The notes beneath the pieces were generated by a model that saw only the letters and a program-made list of their open reading frames with translations, ran no database searches and was not told the origin of the DNA. A stretch of DNA of 64,000 bases from Dehalococcoidia bacterium (GTDB lineage: Bacteria; Chloroflexota; Dehalococcoidia; SpSt-223). Positions 9,243 through 16,182 of this stretch are shown piece after piece. Made by a program: the position numbers and the translations under genes. How positions within the stretch are numbered: the first letter of the stretch is position 1; each line of letters begins with the position of its first letter. The DNA lies in contig JANWZD010000009.1 of the NCBI GenBank assembly GCA_025054935.1, positions 1 to 64,000 on the forward strand, given 5' to 3'.

Positions 9243-10124
9243 CTACCGCTGAGCGCTGTCCGGCGCGACAACAAACTCGATGCGATTGCCAACCGCGCTC
9301 AGCCGCTCGGCACGGAAGCCCGGCAGACGGGCGAGACTGGCCGTCAACGGGTCGGCTCCGCTATAGCGGAGCGAGAGCACGAGCGCTCCATTCAGGAATG
9401 ACTTCGTTCGGACATCTTCGACGCCCGGCAGCCCCGCGACTGCCTTTTGGAAGGCGATCAGGGTGCTGAAGCTGGAGAACGGCGAGGCTGTCAGTTCATA
9501 CGTCTCGGCGGCCGGCGGAGGGGCAGGCACTGTCGCTGCCGGCTCCTCCGCCGCTGCGGCCTCCTTCTCAGCGACTGCCGCGTCAACCGGCGAGGGCTCG
9601 ACGGCTGAACTGGCGGCCTCGGCAGCGGCGTCAACGGGAGGAGCGGGAGCCTCGGCGGGTGCTGCCGCTTCCCCGACAGAAACTGCTTGGGCGGTCTCAC
9701 CAGCCGTCGCTTGCGCTGCGGGCTCAAGGCGCTCAGCAGCCGCGGCCGGGGCAGGAGCGAGGGGCGGCTCGGTGGTGCTGACCAACTGGTCGGCCAACTC
9801 GCGGAGCGCCGCCACTTCCCGCTCAGCGAGCTCGCGAAGAGCGTGCGCGATCCGCCCTGCCTCGCTCTGCCACGCTGTTTCACGCTCTCGGAGCGACTGC
9901 ATATCTTGGCGCGCGGTTTCAAGCTCGCGCGCGAGCCGATCGCGCTCGTCGCGCAGCTGCCCAATGCGCAGTTCTGCCTCGGCCAGCGCTCCGCGCAGCC
10001 GTTCTCGCTCTTCAATCAGGCTGCGGTTTTCCACCTCGAGGCGGTCAACCTGTTCGGCGATGGTAGCGAGCATTCGAAGCTGATCGCTGACACGAAAGTG
10101 GGGAAGAGCGCTGGTTTCGTTCAT
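9243..10124 (-). CDS. Coiled-coil protein with acidic linker and small C-terminal alpha/beta domain
   Basis: A 293-residue protein of unknown function. Residues about 10-125 are a long Leu/Glu/Arg heptad coiled coil (RLEVENRSLIEERERLRG and following). Residues about 130-205 are an Ala/Pro/Glu-rich flexible linker. The last 80 residues form a compact domain (FSTLIAFQKAVAGLPGVEDV, GALVLSLRYSG, IEFVV) that looks like a ferredoxin-like beta-alpha-beta fold. There is no signal or membrane segment. ATG at 10124 has an AGGGAAC ribosome site, and a sigma-70-type promoter lies about 120 bp upstream. The layout resembles cytoplasmic scaffold or division-associated proteins, but no family is recognised. 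Confidence 0.7.
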   Translation of the reverse strand: MNETSALPHFRVSDQLRMLATIAEQVDRLEVENRSLIEERERLRGALAEAELRIGQLRDERDRLARELETARQDMQSLRERETAWQSEAGRIAHALRELAEREVAALRELADQLVSTTEPPLAPAPAAAAERLEPAAQATAGETAQAVSVGEAAAPAEAPAPPVDAAAEAASSAVEPSPVDAAVAEKEAAAAEEPAATVPAPPPAAETYELTASPFSSFSTLIAFQKAVAGLPGVEDVRTKSFLNGALVLSLRYSGADPLTASLARLPGFRAERLSAVGNRIEFVVAPDSAQR

Positions 10125-10246
10125 GCGTGTTCCCTCTCTCGAGTTGTCACTAAGCAGCGCAGCGTGCTGCGGCGATCTGCCGCCACGCGGCCTTTCCGTT
10201 TCGGCGCTCTCCCGGCTTCACGGTAAAGCGCTTGCACTCTTTCGCG

Positions 10247-10275
10247 AGTGTATGAAGTCGGCTGGTCAGGCGCAA
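10247..10275 (-). promoter_or_regulatory. Promoter for the coiled-coil gene
   Basis: TTGCGC (10270-10275), 17 bp spacer, TACACT (10247-10252) on the minus strand. It implies a 5' leader of about 115 nt. The rest of the gap 10125-10416 holds no convincing gene. Confidence 0.45.
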
Positions 10276-10323
10276 GGAAAAACCGCCGCACCGCAAAAGC
10301 TGCTTGCTTGCTCTTTCGGCAGA

Positions 10324-10344
10324 CCCATCCGCTTTCTTGATGGG
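10324..10344 (-). terminator. Hairpin after M24 gene
   Basis: CCCATC / GATGGG six-base stem with a nine-base loop, about 73 bp after the M24 stop. It has no clear T-run, so it is only a possible terminator. Confidence 0.3.
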
Positions 10345-10416
10345 CTCGCGAGGCGCCAACCGCGGAGAAGAAAGGGCGCACCGGGGCGAGCGCGAGAGAG
10401 GAGGAGAAAGCGCTGG

Positions 10417-11976
10417 CTACGGCAGCACGATCAGGTCGGTCTTGCCCGAAGTCAGCAGTTCTGGTCCGCTGGCGCGGACGACGAAGGTGTCCTCGAGGTG
10501 GAGCTGGCCGAACCCGGCTTCGAGATAGGCAATATCGATATTCATCGTCATGTTCAGTTCGACCGTCAGCCCCGGCCGGCGCGGGGAGTCGGTGTGCTCC
10601 AGTCCGACCGAGTGGGGGACACACACCGAATACTCCGTGAAGCCCTCGCGATGCACGGTCTCACGCACTCGGGCGGCAATCTCCTCGAAGCGGACCCCCG
10701 GCTTCACCATCGCCAGCCCCGCCTCGAACCCTTTGCGCAGCGCGTTGAAGCGGCGGACGACCGTTGGGCTCGGCTCGCCCCAAGAGACGGTGCGCCCGAA
10801 GTCGCCGAGATAGTGCGCTTTTGCGCCGAGCGCATCGATCATGAACCACTCGCCGCGCTGGGGGCGGTAGTCACGGAACATGTGCTGATGAGTGCCCGTG
10901 TGATGAGGGGAGCCGCCGAGGAGGTAGCGGCCGTCTCCGCCGCGCAGGGCCAGTGCCGCCTTATAGCGCCGAACGACCTCTTCCCACGTCGCCGCGTTCG
11001 GGATGAAGCGGATCGCTTCCAGCGCTGCCTCTTCATTGGCTATAGCCGCCTCGCGCATCGCGGCGATCTCCGGCTCCGTCTTGATCATGCGCACCTCGCG
11101 CATCAGCTCGATGGCGTCGAAGGCGGTGAAGTTGCTCTCCGGGAGCCGAGGAACGATCCGCGAGTCGTCGAAGCCGATCTTCTTGCCGAGCAGAGCGCGG
11201 TCTTTGAACACTTTGACGAGCGCCTCGAAGTTGGTCTCGCTGCGGCGCGGGGCGAGGCGGTCGCTGAGAGCTTTCAGCCGCTGCTCTGACTCGAGGAGGG
11301 CGACCGCATCGTAGTTGATCAGTTCTCCTCGGAAGACGGGGTAGTAGTCGTGAATCCAGAGGGCAGCTTCCGTGGGCGCCGAAAGCGCGAGGTTGGAGAG
11401 CACGAGCGCAGGGTCGCCGACACGCGGAACGACGGCGAAGGCGTACCACGGGAATTCCCAGAGGGGCGGCGTGTCGAGGCCGGAGAGATAGTACACGTTG
11501 TGCGGCAGGGCACAGACTACCGCATCCAGCCCGTAGCGGCGGAGCATCTCGCGGACGCGGTCGAAGTTTGCAAGCTGCGGGATTGTGCGTGGACCGGCTG
11601 CAGAGGCGGTCGAGCCGTCCCCTCCCGGGGTGGTCACGCTCGGCGCTGCAGTGCTGGGCGGAAAGGGCGGAGGAGCAGCAGGAGGCGCGCCAGTCGCAGC
11701 GAGAGCGGCGCGCCGAGCCGAGAGCGCGTCGGTGACGGGTACTGCTTGGTCAGCAGTGACGGGCGGTCCCCATTCTCCGCCGCCGCGGCGCGGCGTGGAC
11801 GGCGGTGCTGAGGGCGAAGAGGGCGCAGCGGGTGACGGCGCGGCTGCAGCTTGGGCGGCGAGGGCGGCACGGCGAGCGGCGATGAGGTCGACCGCAGGCG
11901 GCGCCTCCTCCTCTGCAGTCAAGGGCGGTCCCCATTCTCCGCCGCCGCGGCGGCGCGGAGTTTCCGACATGGCCAT
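10417..11976 (-). CDS. M24 (Xaa-Pro peptidase-like) metallopeptidase-fold protein with duplicated N-terminal tail
   Basis: A 519-residue protein. The first 130 residues are Pro/Ala-rich and contain two copies of a unit: RRGGGEWGPP(L/V)TA followed about 20 residues later by ARRAALAA. The rest has a creatinase-like N-domain (VVCALPHNVYYLSGLDTPP) and a pita-bread C-domain. Likely metal ligands are the Asp residues of MIDALG and LGDFGRT, the His of PHSVGLEH and the Glu of LEDT; the expected Glu of the TIEPG motif is Asp in MNIDIAY. Peptidase function is thus probable but not certain; M24-fold proteins also include non-peptidases. ATG at 11976 has GGAGG five bases before. No signal peptide is seen. 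Confidence 0.8.
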   Translation of the reverse strand: MAMSETPRRRGGGEWGPPLTAEEEAPPAVDLIAARRAALAAQAAAAPSPAAPSSPSAPPSTPRRGGGEWGPPVTADQAVPVTDALSARRAALAATGAPPAAPPPFPPSTAAPSVTTPGGDGSTASAAGPRTIPQLANFDRVREMLRRYGLDAVVCALPHNVYYLSGLDTPPLWEFPWYAFAVVPRVGDPALVLSNLALSAPTEAALWIHDYYPVFRGELINYDAVALLESEQRLKALSDRLAPRRSETNFEALVKVFKDRALLGKKIGFDDSRIVPRLPESNFTAFDAIELMREVRMIKTEPEIAAMREAAIANEEAALEAIRFIPNAATWEEVVRRYKAALALRGGDGRYLLGGSPHHTGTHQHMFRDYRPQRGEWFMIDALGAKAHYLGDFGRTVSWGEPSPTVVRRFNALRKGFEAGLAMVKPGVRFEEIAARVRETVHREGFTEYSVCVPHSVGLEHTDSPRRPGLTVELNMTMNIDIAYLEAGFGQLHLEDTFVVRASGPELLTSGKTDLIVLP

Positions 11977-12307
11977 CACAGCCTCCACGTTTCCGGCGAC
12001 CTCACCGGCGCATTGCGCTGATTCTCGCACTCCTTGAAGGCGGCTGGCAAATGCTCGCGGGTGCGGGCAGCCCTTTGCCGTGCCGCGGCGGCGGTCGGCA
12101 GTTCAGGCACACCAGCTAGGCGCCGAGCAGCAGCGCGTGCGCCCGGGAGCAGAGCAACGCGAGCGCGGCGATCGGCGGCGGGGCGTTTCTCCTGCGAGCG
12201 CCCCTTCGGCGGCAAAGGGTGGTCCTTCCCCCGCTCGCTTCCGCGCCGAGAAAGGACAGTCGGCCGCGGCCAAGCGAGGCGTGCCCCTCGCTGGCGCGAT
12301 GGCGCGC
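11977..12307. other. Intergenic stretch, no gene seen
   Basis: 331 bp of GC-rich DNA between the M24 gene start and the SRPBCC stop. Its open frames are Arg/Ala-rich and lack family resemblance; no terminator with a T-run is visible. Confidence 0.5.
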
Positions 12308-12748
12308 TCACGGCTCTTGCAAGGCTGTTCGCCGGCGAAGAGAGGACGCGAGGCAGGCGAAGTACTGGTCGAGCAACCGGTTCGCGAGCGAGCGGATAAG
12401 CGGCTCGCCGAAGCGGAGCAGGACCCCTTCGAGATGCCCGTCACAGTGGTAGACGAGCGTGGTGGCGGTGTCGCCGCTCAGGCGAATGACTGCGCTGAGC
12501 ACGCCAAGCGCGGTTTCCGCGTCGAGCTGGAACGAGTGGGGAGGCACCGGATTGACGAGCCGAATGCGCCCCTGATACGAGCCGCGCAGGAAAAGCATGC
12601 GGATTGTCGCGCGGACGTGATAGTCCGCTCCGTCGCGGCGGACCTCGCGGCAGCCCGGAATGCAGTCGCGGAGCACGAGCGGGTCAAGCAGGGTCTCCCA
12701 AACGACGAGCGGCGGAGCAGGCAGCGTGCGGCGGCCTTCGAAGCGCAT
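12308..12748 (-). CDS. SRPBCC / CoxG-like polyketide-cyclase-fold protein
   Basis: A 146-residue protein with the pattern of the carbon-monoxide-dehydrogenase subunit G (CoxG) family: FEGRRTLPAPPLVVWETLLDP, then VLRDCIPGCREVRR, a central Y(H)VRATI.ML...YQGRIRLV strand pair and a long C-terminal helix. Such helix-grip proteins bind hydrophobic ligands or assist cofactor or membrane attachment. No cox genes are nearby, so the name indicates fold only. ATG at 12748; the gene is divergent from mscS across only 44 bp, so the two share a promoter region. Confidence 0.75.
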   Translation of the reverse strand: MRFEGRRTLPAPPLVVWETLLDPLVLRDCIPGCREVRRDGADYHVRATIRMLFLRGSYQGRIRLVNPVPPHSFQLDAETALGVLSAVIRLSGDTATTLVYHCDGHLEGVLLRFGEPLIRSLANRLLDQYFACLASSLRRRTALQEP

Positions 12749-12779
12749 AGGTCATCCACAAGTGTAGGAGAGCGGTCGA

Positions 12780-12785
12780 TATAAT
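12780..12785 (+). promoter_or_regulatory. -10 box of mscS-like gene (possible leaderless start)
   Basis: A perfect TATAAT ends 7 bp before the ATG at 12793. No Shine-Dalgarno sequence fits between them, so transcription may begin at or next to the start codon (leaderless mRNA). The -35 region is not recognisable. Confidence 0.45.
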
Positions 12786-12792
12786 CCGGCCG

Positions 12793-13392
12793 ATGCCGTT
12801 CTGGTTTGAACCCGTCGTCACCGGCTTCCAGCTGTGGTGGGAAGCCACGCTTCAAGGGGTGACCCCCTTCGTCGTTCGGGTCGTCCAGATCCTTATCGTC
12901 GCTCTCATCCTCTGGATCATCGCTGCCCGGCTTCGACGCGCGCTCAGTCAGGCCCTCGCCGGGCGGTTGGAAGATCACACCGCGTTCCTGCTCGATCGGG
13001 CAGTCGTGCTGCTGGTCTGGACGACAATCGGCGCAGTCGCGCTCGCGATTTTCGGGGTCGACCTGACTGCTCTCGCCGCCGGGGTCGGCATCGCGACGCT
13101 CGCCTTCACGGTGGCAATGCAGGATGTTCTGCGCAACTTCATTGCCGGGGTCTACCTGCTGATCGAACAGCCGTTCCGCATCGGGCAGCGAATCAAGGTG
13201 AAGGAGTTTGAAGGCGCGGTTCAGTCGGTCAGCGTGCGGGTCACGATTTTGCGATGCGATGACGGCGCGCAGGTCGTGGTGCCCAATGCGGTCCTGTTCA
13301 GCGAAGCTATTGTTAATCGGGACGCCTGCGCGCCTTCGAAGAGGGAGAACAGGACGGCTTCATCAGAAGAAGCGGACGGTACCCCCTCATGA
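12793..13392 (+). CDS. Short MscS-family mechanosensitive channel
   Basis: A 199-residue inner-membrane channel-like protein. Three hydrophobic segments (about 25-45, 70-92, 95-125) end in the pore-lining helix (AAGVGIATLAFTVAMQDVLRNFIAG), followed by the beta domain (PFRIGQRIKVKEFEGAVQSV, QVVVPNAVLFSEAIVN). The large C-terminal alpha/beta vestibule of canonical MscS (about 280 residues) is missing; a short charged tail follows instead. It may still form a pressure-gated pore. Its stop overlaps the next start (ATGA at 13389), coupling it to yjbQ. No ribosome site precedes the ATG. Confidence 0.85.
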   Translation: MPFWFEPVVTGFQLWWEATLQGVTPFVVRVVQILIVALILWIIAARLRRALSQALAGRLEDHTAFLLDRAVVLLVWTTIGAVALAIFGVDLTALAAGVGIATLAFTVAMQDVLRNFIAGVYLLIEQPFRIGQRIKVKEFEGAVQSVSVRVTILRCDDGAQVVVPNAVLFSEAIVNRDACAPSKRENRTASSEEADGTPS

Positions 13393-13805
13393 TCGTCAGC
13401 CGCACGTTTGAGGTGTTCACGAAGGGCAACGACGACGTCATCGATCTGACGCCCGCACTCCGGAATGCCATCCGCGAAAGCGAGCTAACGCGGGGAACGG
13501 CGACACTGTTTGTCACTGGCTCCACCGCCGGCCTGACCACGATCGAATTCGAGCCCGGTTTGGTCGCTGACCTCGCCGCCGCCTTTGAAGCGATTGCGCC
13601 GCGCAGCCGGGTCTATGCCCACAATGAGCGCTGGCACGACGATAACGGCCATGCGCATATCCGCGCCGCGCTGCTTGGCCCGTCGCTGGTCATCCCCTTC
13701 GCTGACCGAGTTCCTCTGCTCGGCACGTGGCAGCAGGTCGTCCTCGTCGATTTCGACACTCGCCCGCGCCGCCGCGAGATTGTCTGCCAGCTCATGGGTG
13801 AGTGA
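13389..13805 (+). CDS. yjbQ: YjbQ / UPF0047 family protein (secondary thiamine-phosphate synthase-like)
   Basis: A 138-residue single-domain protein with all family marks: IDLTPALRNAIRES, GTATLFVTGSTAGLTTIEFEPGL near the middle, HDDNGHAHIRAALLGPS and GTWQQVVLVDFDTRPR. In E. coli this family has weak thiamine-phosphate synthase activity; the physiological role is not settled. It overlaps the mscS-like stop by four bases, so it is probably translated by coupling. Length is normal. Confidence 0.9.
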   Translation: MIVSRTFEVFTKGNDDVIDLTPALRNAIRESELTRGTATLFVTGSTAGLTTIEFEPGLVADLAAAFEAIAPRSRVYAHNERWHDDNGHAHIRAALLGPSLVIPFADRVPLLGTWQQVVLVDFDTRPRRREIVCQLMGE

Positions 13806-13970
13806 CGGCGTTTCGCGGTCGTCGGGCGGCGGCCGCGCCGACGGAAGTCGGAGCACGTGTCCTCCAGCGGGACGCCACGGCTGGGGCAGCAGGCGTTCTG
13901 CGTCGCGGATGCGGTACGCTCTCTCTGACGACCTGCCCGTGGCGTCGGCGCAACTCGCGCAAGGAGGGGT

Positions 13971-14399
13971 GTGGACGAGAAAGAACTGCAACGCCGGGCT
14001 CAGCTTGCCGAAGAGATGCTTCTCACCGACGAGCGGCTTCGCGGCGGGCTCACGGACGACCAATTCGAAGAGATTTTGCGCTGGGCGCTTCCGCTCGCCC
14101 ACGAGGCTGCTGCGGCGACGGCCTCGATCGAGGAGCGCGCCGCCGCGGACGCCGCTCTCGAAGAACGGATGCAGCAGCTGCGGCAGCTGGTTCGCCAAGC
14201 CGTTCGCTTGGCTGAAGAGCAGGCGGAGGCGTCGGCGGCGCCGGCCGCCTGGACAGCGGACGGCGGCGATGCGCTCCCGAGTAGCGGCGGCGAGATGTCG
14301 GCGCTTCTGACGGCTCCGTTTCCTCCGGCGGCAGGAAGCGAGCAGCCCCAGGCGCCGACGCGCTCCGAGGATGAGCGCGTCGGAGAGGATGACCAGTAA
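13971..14399 (+). CDS. Hypothetical acidic helical protein
   Basis: A 142-residue protein not recognised. GTG at 13971 follows a strong AAGGAGGGGT. Residues 1-85 are predicted mostly helical and charged (LAEEMLLTDERLRGGLTDDQ, then an Ala/Glu/Arg helix resembling a coiled coil). Residues 86-142 are Ala/Pro/Ser-rich and probably disordered. Its stop shares a base with the next ATG (TAATG), so it is co-translated with the phospholipase-D-like gene and may serve it. The DDERLRGGLTDDQFEEILRW-like start resembles calcium-free helical regulatory domains only loosely. Confidence 0.65.
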   Translation: MDEKELQRRAQLAEEMLLTDERLRGGLTDDQFEEILRWALPLAHEAAAATASIEERAAADAALEERMQQLRQLVRQAVRLAEEQAEASAAPAAWTADGGDALPSSGGEMSALLTAPFPPAAGSEQPQAPTRSEDERVGEDDQ

Positions 14400-15511
14400 T
14401 GGGACGCCGGCTTGTCGCTTTCTCGGTCGCGCTCGCTCTCCTCGCGCTCTGCTTCTGCGTCGTCGTCGCGGTGGCGCTGCCGCGGCTGCTCGAACAGGCC
14501 GGCGCGCTCGGCGCCGCCCCGGTGCGCAGCGGCAGCTGGTACGAGGTCTGGTTTACGGTTCCGGGCTCGCCTGACCGGCCGGCTGAGCGGCGCAACAGCA
14601 TTGATGAACGGCTCGTCGCCTTCATCGACGGCGCGCAGCGGCGTCTTGATGTCGCTGTCTACGACTTCGATCTCGCGAATGTGGCAGAGGCGCTCGTGCG
14701 AGCGAAACAGCGCGGCGTCGAGGTCCGCTTCGTAACAGACGCTGACACGGTGGGAAGCGACAATCGCGCCATCCAGACGGCGATCGCCCGGGTGCGGCAG
14801 GGCGGCATCCCCATCGTCACGGACAACCGCGGGGCGATCATGCATCACAAATTCGTCGTTCGCGACAGCGACGCCGTCTGGACCGGCTCGTATAACTTCA
14901 CCGCTAACGACACATTTCGTCACAACAACAATGTGCTTGTGATCTTCTCGCCTAAGGTTGCCGAAAACTACGAAGCAGAGTTCGAGAAGATGTTTGCTCG
15001 CCGCCAGTTTGGGCCGAGTAAGCCAGCTGGCGTTCCGAACCCGCGTGTCGTGATCGATGGGTCCGCAATCGAGACGCTGTTTGCTCCACAAGACAAAGTC
15101 GCGGAGCGCGTTGTCGCCCGCGTGCGTGAGGCGAGAACAAGGATCGTCTTTCTGGCGTTTCAGTTCACCAGTGATTCGATCGGCGACGCAATGATCGCGC
15201 GAGCGAGAAACGGCGTGAAGGTCGCCGGTGTTGTTGAGCGCACGGGCTCAGAAACTCAGTTCGCCGAGTTTCGAAAGCTGCAGGCTGCCGGCATCGAGGT
15301 GTATCAGGATGGCAATCCGTACATCATGCACCATAAGGTGATCGTGATCGACGATCGCATCGTCATGCTTGGCTCCTATAACTTCTCGGAGAACGCCGAT
15401 CGAAATAATGACGAGAACCTCCTGATCATCGAGGACCGCGGGCTTGCGCAGCGCTATCTCGAGGAGTTTGACCGCGTGCGCGAGGCGGCGCGCCGCGCAG
15501 AGCAGCGCTAA
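14399..15511 (+). CDS. Membrane-anchored phospholipase D-like protein
   Basis: A 370-residue PLD-superfamily protein. An N-terminal hydrophobic segment (about 7-30) acts as signal or anchor, placing the enzyme outside the membrane. Two HKD motifs are intact: HHKFVVRD and HHKVIVID, each followed by GSYNF and an N/E-rich turn, so both halves of the active site are present. PLD-like enzymes of this size include nucleases (Nuc type) and phosphodiesterases; the substrate cannot be told. It is coupled by a one-base overlap to the upstream small protein. Confidence 0.88.
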   Translation: MGRRLVAFSVALALLALCFCVVVAVALPRLLEQAGALGAAPVRSGSWYEVWFTVPGSPDRPAERRNSIDERLVAFIDGAQRRLDVAVYDFDLANVAEALVRAKQRGVEVRFVTDADTVGSDNRAIQTAIARVRQGGIPIVTDNRGAIMHHKFVVRDSDAVWTGSYNFTANDTFRHNNNVLVIFSPKVAENYEAEFEKMFARRQFGPSKPAGVPNPRVVIDGSAIETLFAPQDKVAERVVARVREARTRIVFLAFQFTSDSIGDAMIARARNGVKVAGVVERTGSETQFAEFRKLQAAGIEVYQDGNPYIMHHKVIVIDDRIVMLGSYNFSENADRNNDENLLIIEDRGLAQRYLEEFDRVREAARRAEQR

Positions 15512-15693
15512 GGCGGCGCAGCCGGCTGGACCCCGGGGACCTTCGCTGGAAAGGTCTCCAGACGAGCTCCCAAGGCGCTCGGGAACGGCAGGTGAGCAGT
15601 CTCTTCGCGGGAGAACGTCTGGGCCGGCTCCTCGCTGCTGGACGCCGCCCCTTCCGAGCAGGAGGAGGCTGCTTGCCTTCTTGCGCAGGCGGA

Positions 15694-15723
15694 TTGACGG
15701 GGAAAGAGGATAGCGCGTATAAG
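15694..15723 (+). promoter_or_regulatory. Promoter of SWIM zinc-finger gene
   Basis: TTGACG (15694-15699), 18 bp spacer, TATAAG (15718-15723). It lies 178 bp before the start codon, so the transcript has a leader of about 170 nt. Confidence 0.55.
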
Positions 15724-15729
15724 ATACTG

Positions 15730-15900
15730 CACTCGGGAAGCGGCGCTGCCGCTGAGCGGCAGCGGACGGCGAGGAAGCCGAATGCAGCGTTTGCTGGCAA
15801 CCGACTGGTCTCTAGGCGACACCGCAACAGGTTCCGTTGCGGTGTCGCGCGTTTTCGGGGGGCGCCGTTTCCTGAAGCAGTCTCGGTGTCGGGAGGTTCC
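15730..15900 (+). ncRNA. Structured 5' leader, possible regulatory RNA
   Basis: The leader begins near 15730. It contains a GCTGCCGCTGAGCGGCAGC hairpin, then GGAAGCC ... GGCAACC segments that loosely recall the S-box (SAM-I) core, and a 13 bp perfect hairpin followed by TTTT. No match to a full riboswitch consensus could be made, and the downstream gene has no methionine link. Confidence 0.3.
15816..15848 (+). terminator. Strong leader hairpin (attenuator-like)
   Basis: GCGACACCGCAAC / GTTGCGGTGTCGC: a perfect 13 bp stem with loop AGGTTCC, followed by GCGTTTT. It sits 52 bp before the SWIM start codon, so it may attenuate transcription of that gene. Confidence 0.55.
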
Positions 15901-16182
15901 ATGAACTCGAGCGTCATCGGCAAGATCGAGAAGGCCCGCCGCTACGCGCAGGAGCGCAACCGCATTCATTTCACCTCGCTTTCGGCGACCTTCCATGGCG
16001 AGAACGCCGATCACACGGTGACGCTGGAGAACGGCCGCTGGCACTGCAGCTGTCACTTCTTCAAAGGCTGGAACTTCTGCAGCCATACGATGGCGTTCGA
16101 GCGTGTGCTCGAAGGAATGCTTCCGGCCACTGCCCGCGCCCAAGGCTTGGACTTCGGAGAGCCGCCAGCCGCCTCACTCTAA
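15901..16182 (+). CDS. Small SWIM zinc-finger protein
   Basis: A 93-residue protein containing one SWIM zinc finger: CSCHFFKGWNFCSH (CxC-x8-CxH), preceded by an H-TVTLENGRWHCSC strand. SWIM fingers bind DNA or proteins and occur in SWI2/SNF2 proteins, MuDR transposases and stand-alone bacterial proteins. ATG at 15901 has GGGAGGTTCC before it; the longer upstream frame runs through the structured leader and was rejected. Its 3' end overlaps that of the convergent membrane gene by 9 bp. The specific function is unknown. Confidence 0.82.
   Translation: MNSSVIGKIEKARRYAQERNRIHFTSLSATFHGENADHTVTLENGRWHCSCHFFKGWNFCSHTMAFERVLEGMLPATARAQGLDFGEPPAASL

Noticed and set aside
10150-10359. 69-codon minus-strand open frame between the coiled-coil and M24 genes
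   Set aside because: It overlaps the promoter seen for the coiled-coil gene, has no good ribosome site and no family likeness.
13971-14399. Toxin-antitoxin pair with the downstream PLD-like gene
   Set aside because: The first protein lacks any antitoxin DNA-binding motif and the second is a membrane-anchored PLD enzyme; gene overlap alone is not enough.
15731-15850. SAM-I (S-box) riboswitch
   Set aside because: Only short GGAAGCC and GGCAACC segments fit; the P1 stem and kink-turn could not be found and the downstream gene has no link to methionine. Kept as an unnamed structured leader.
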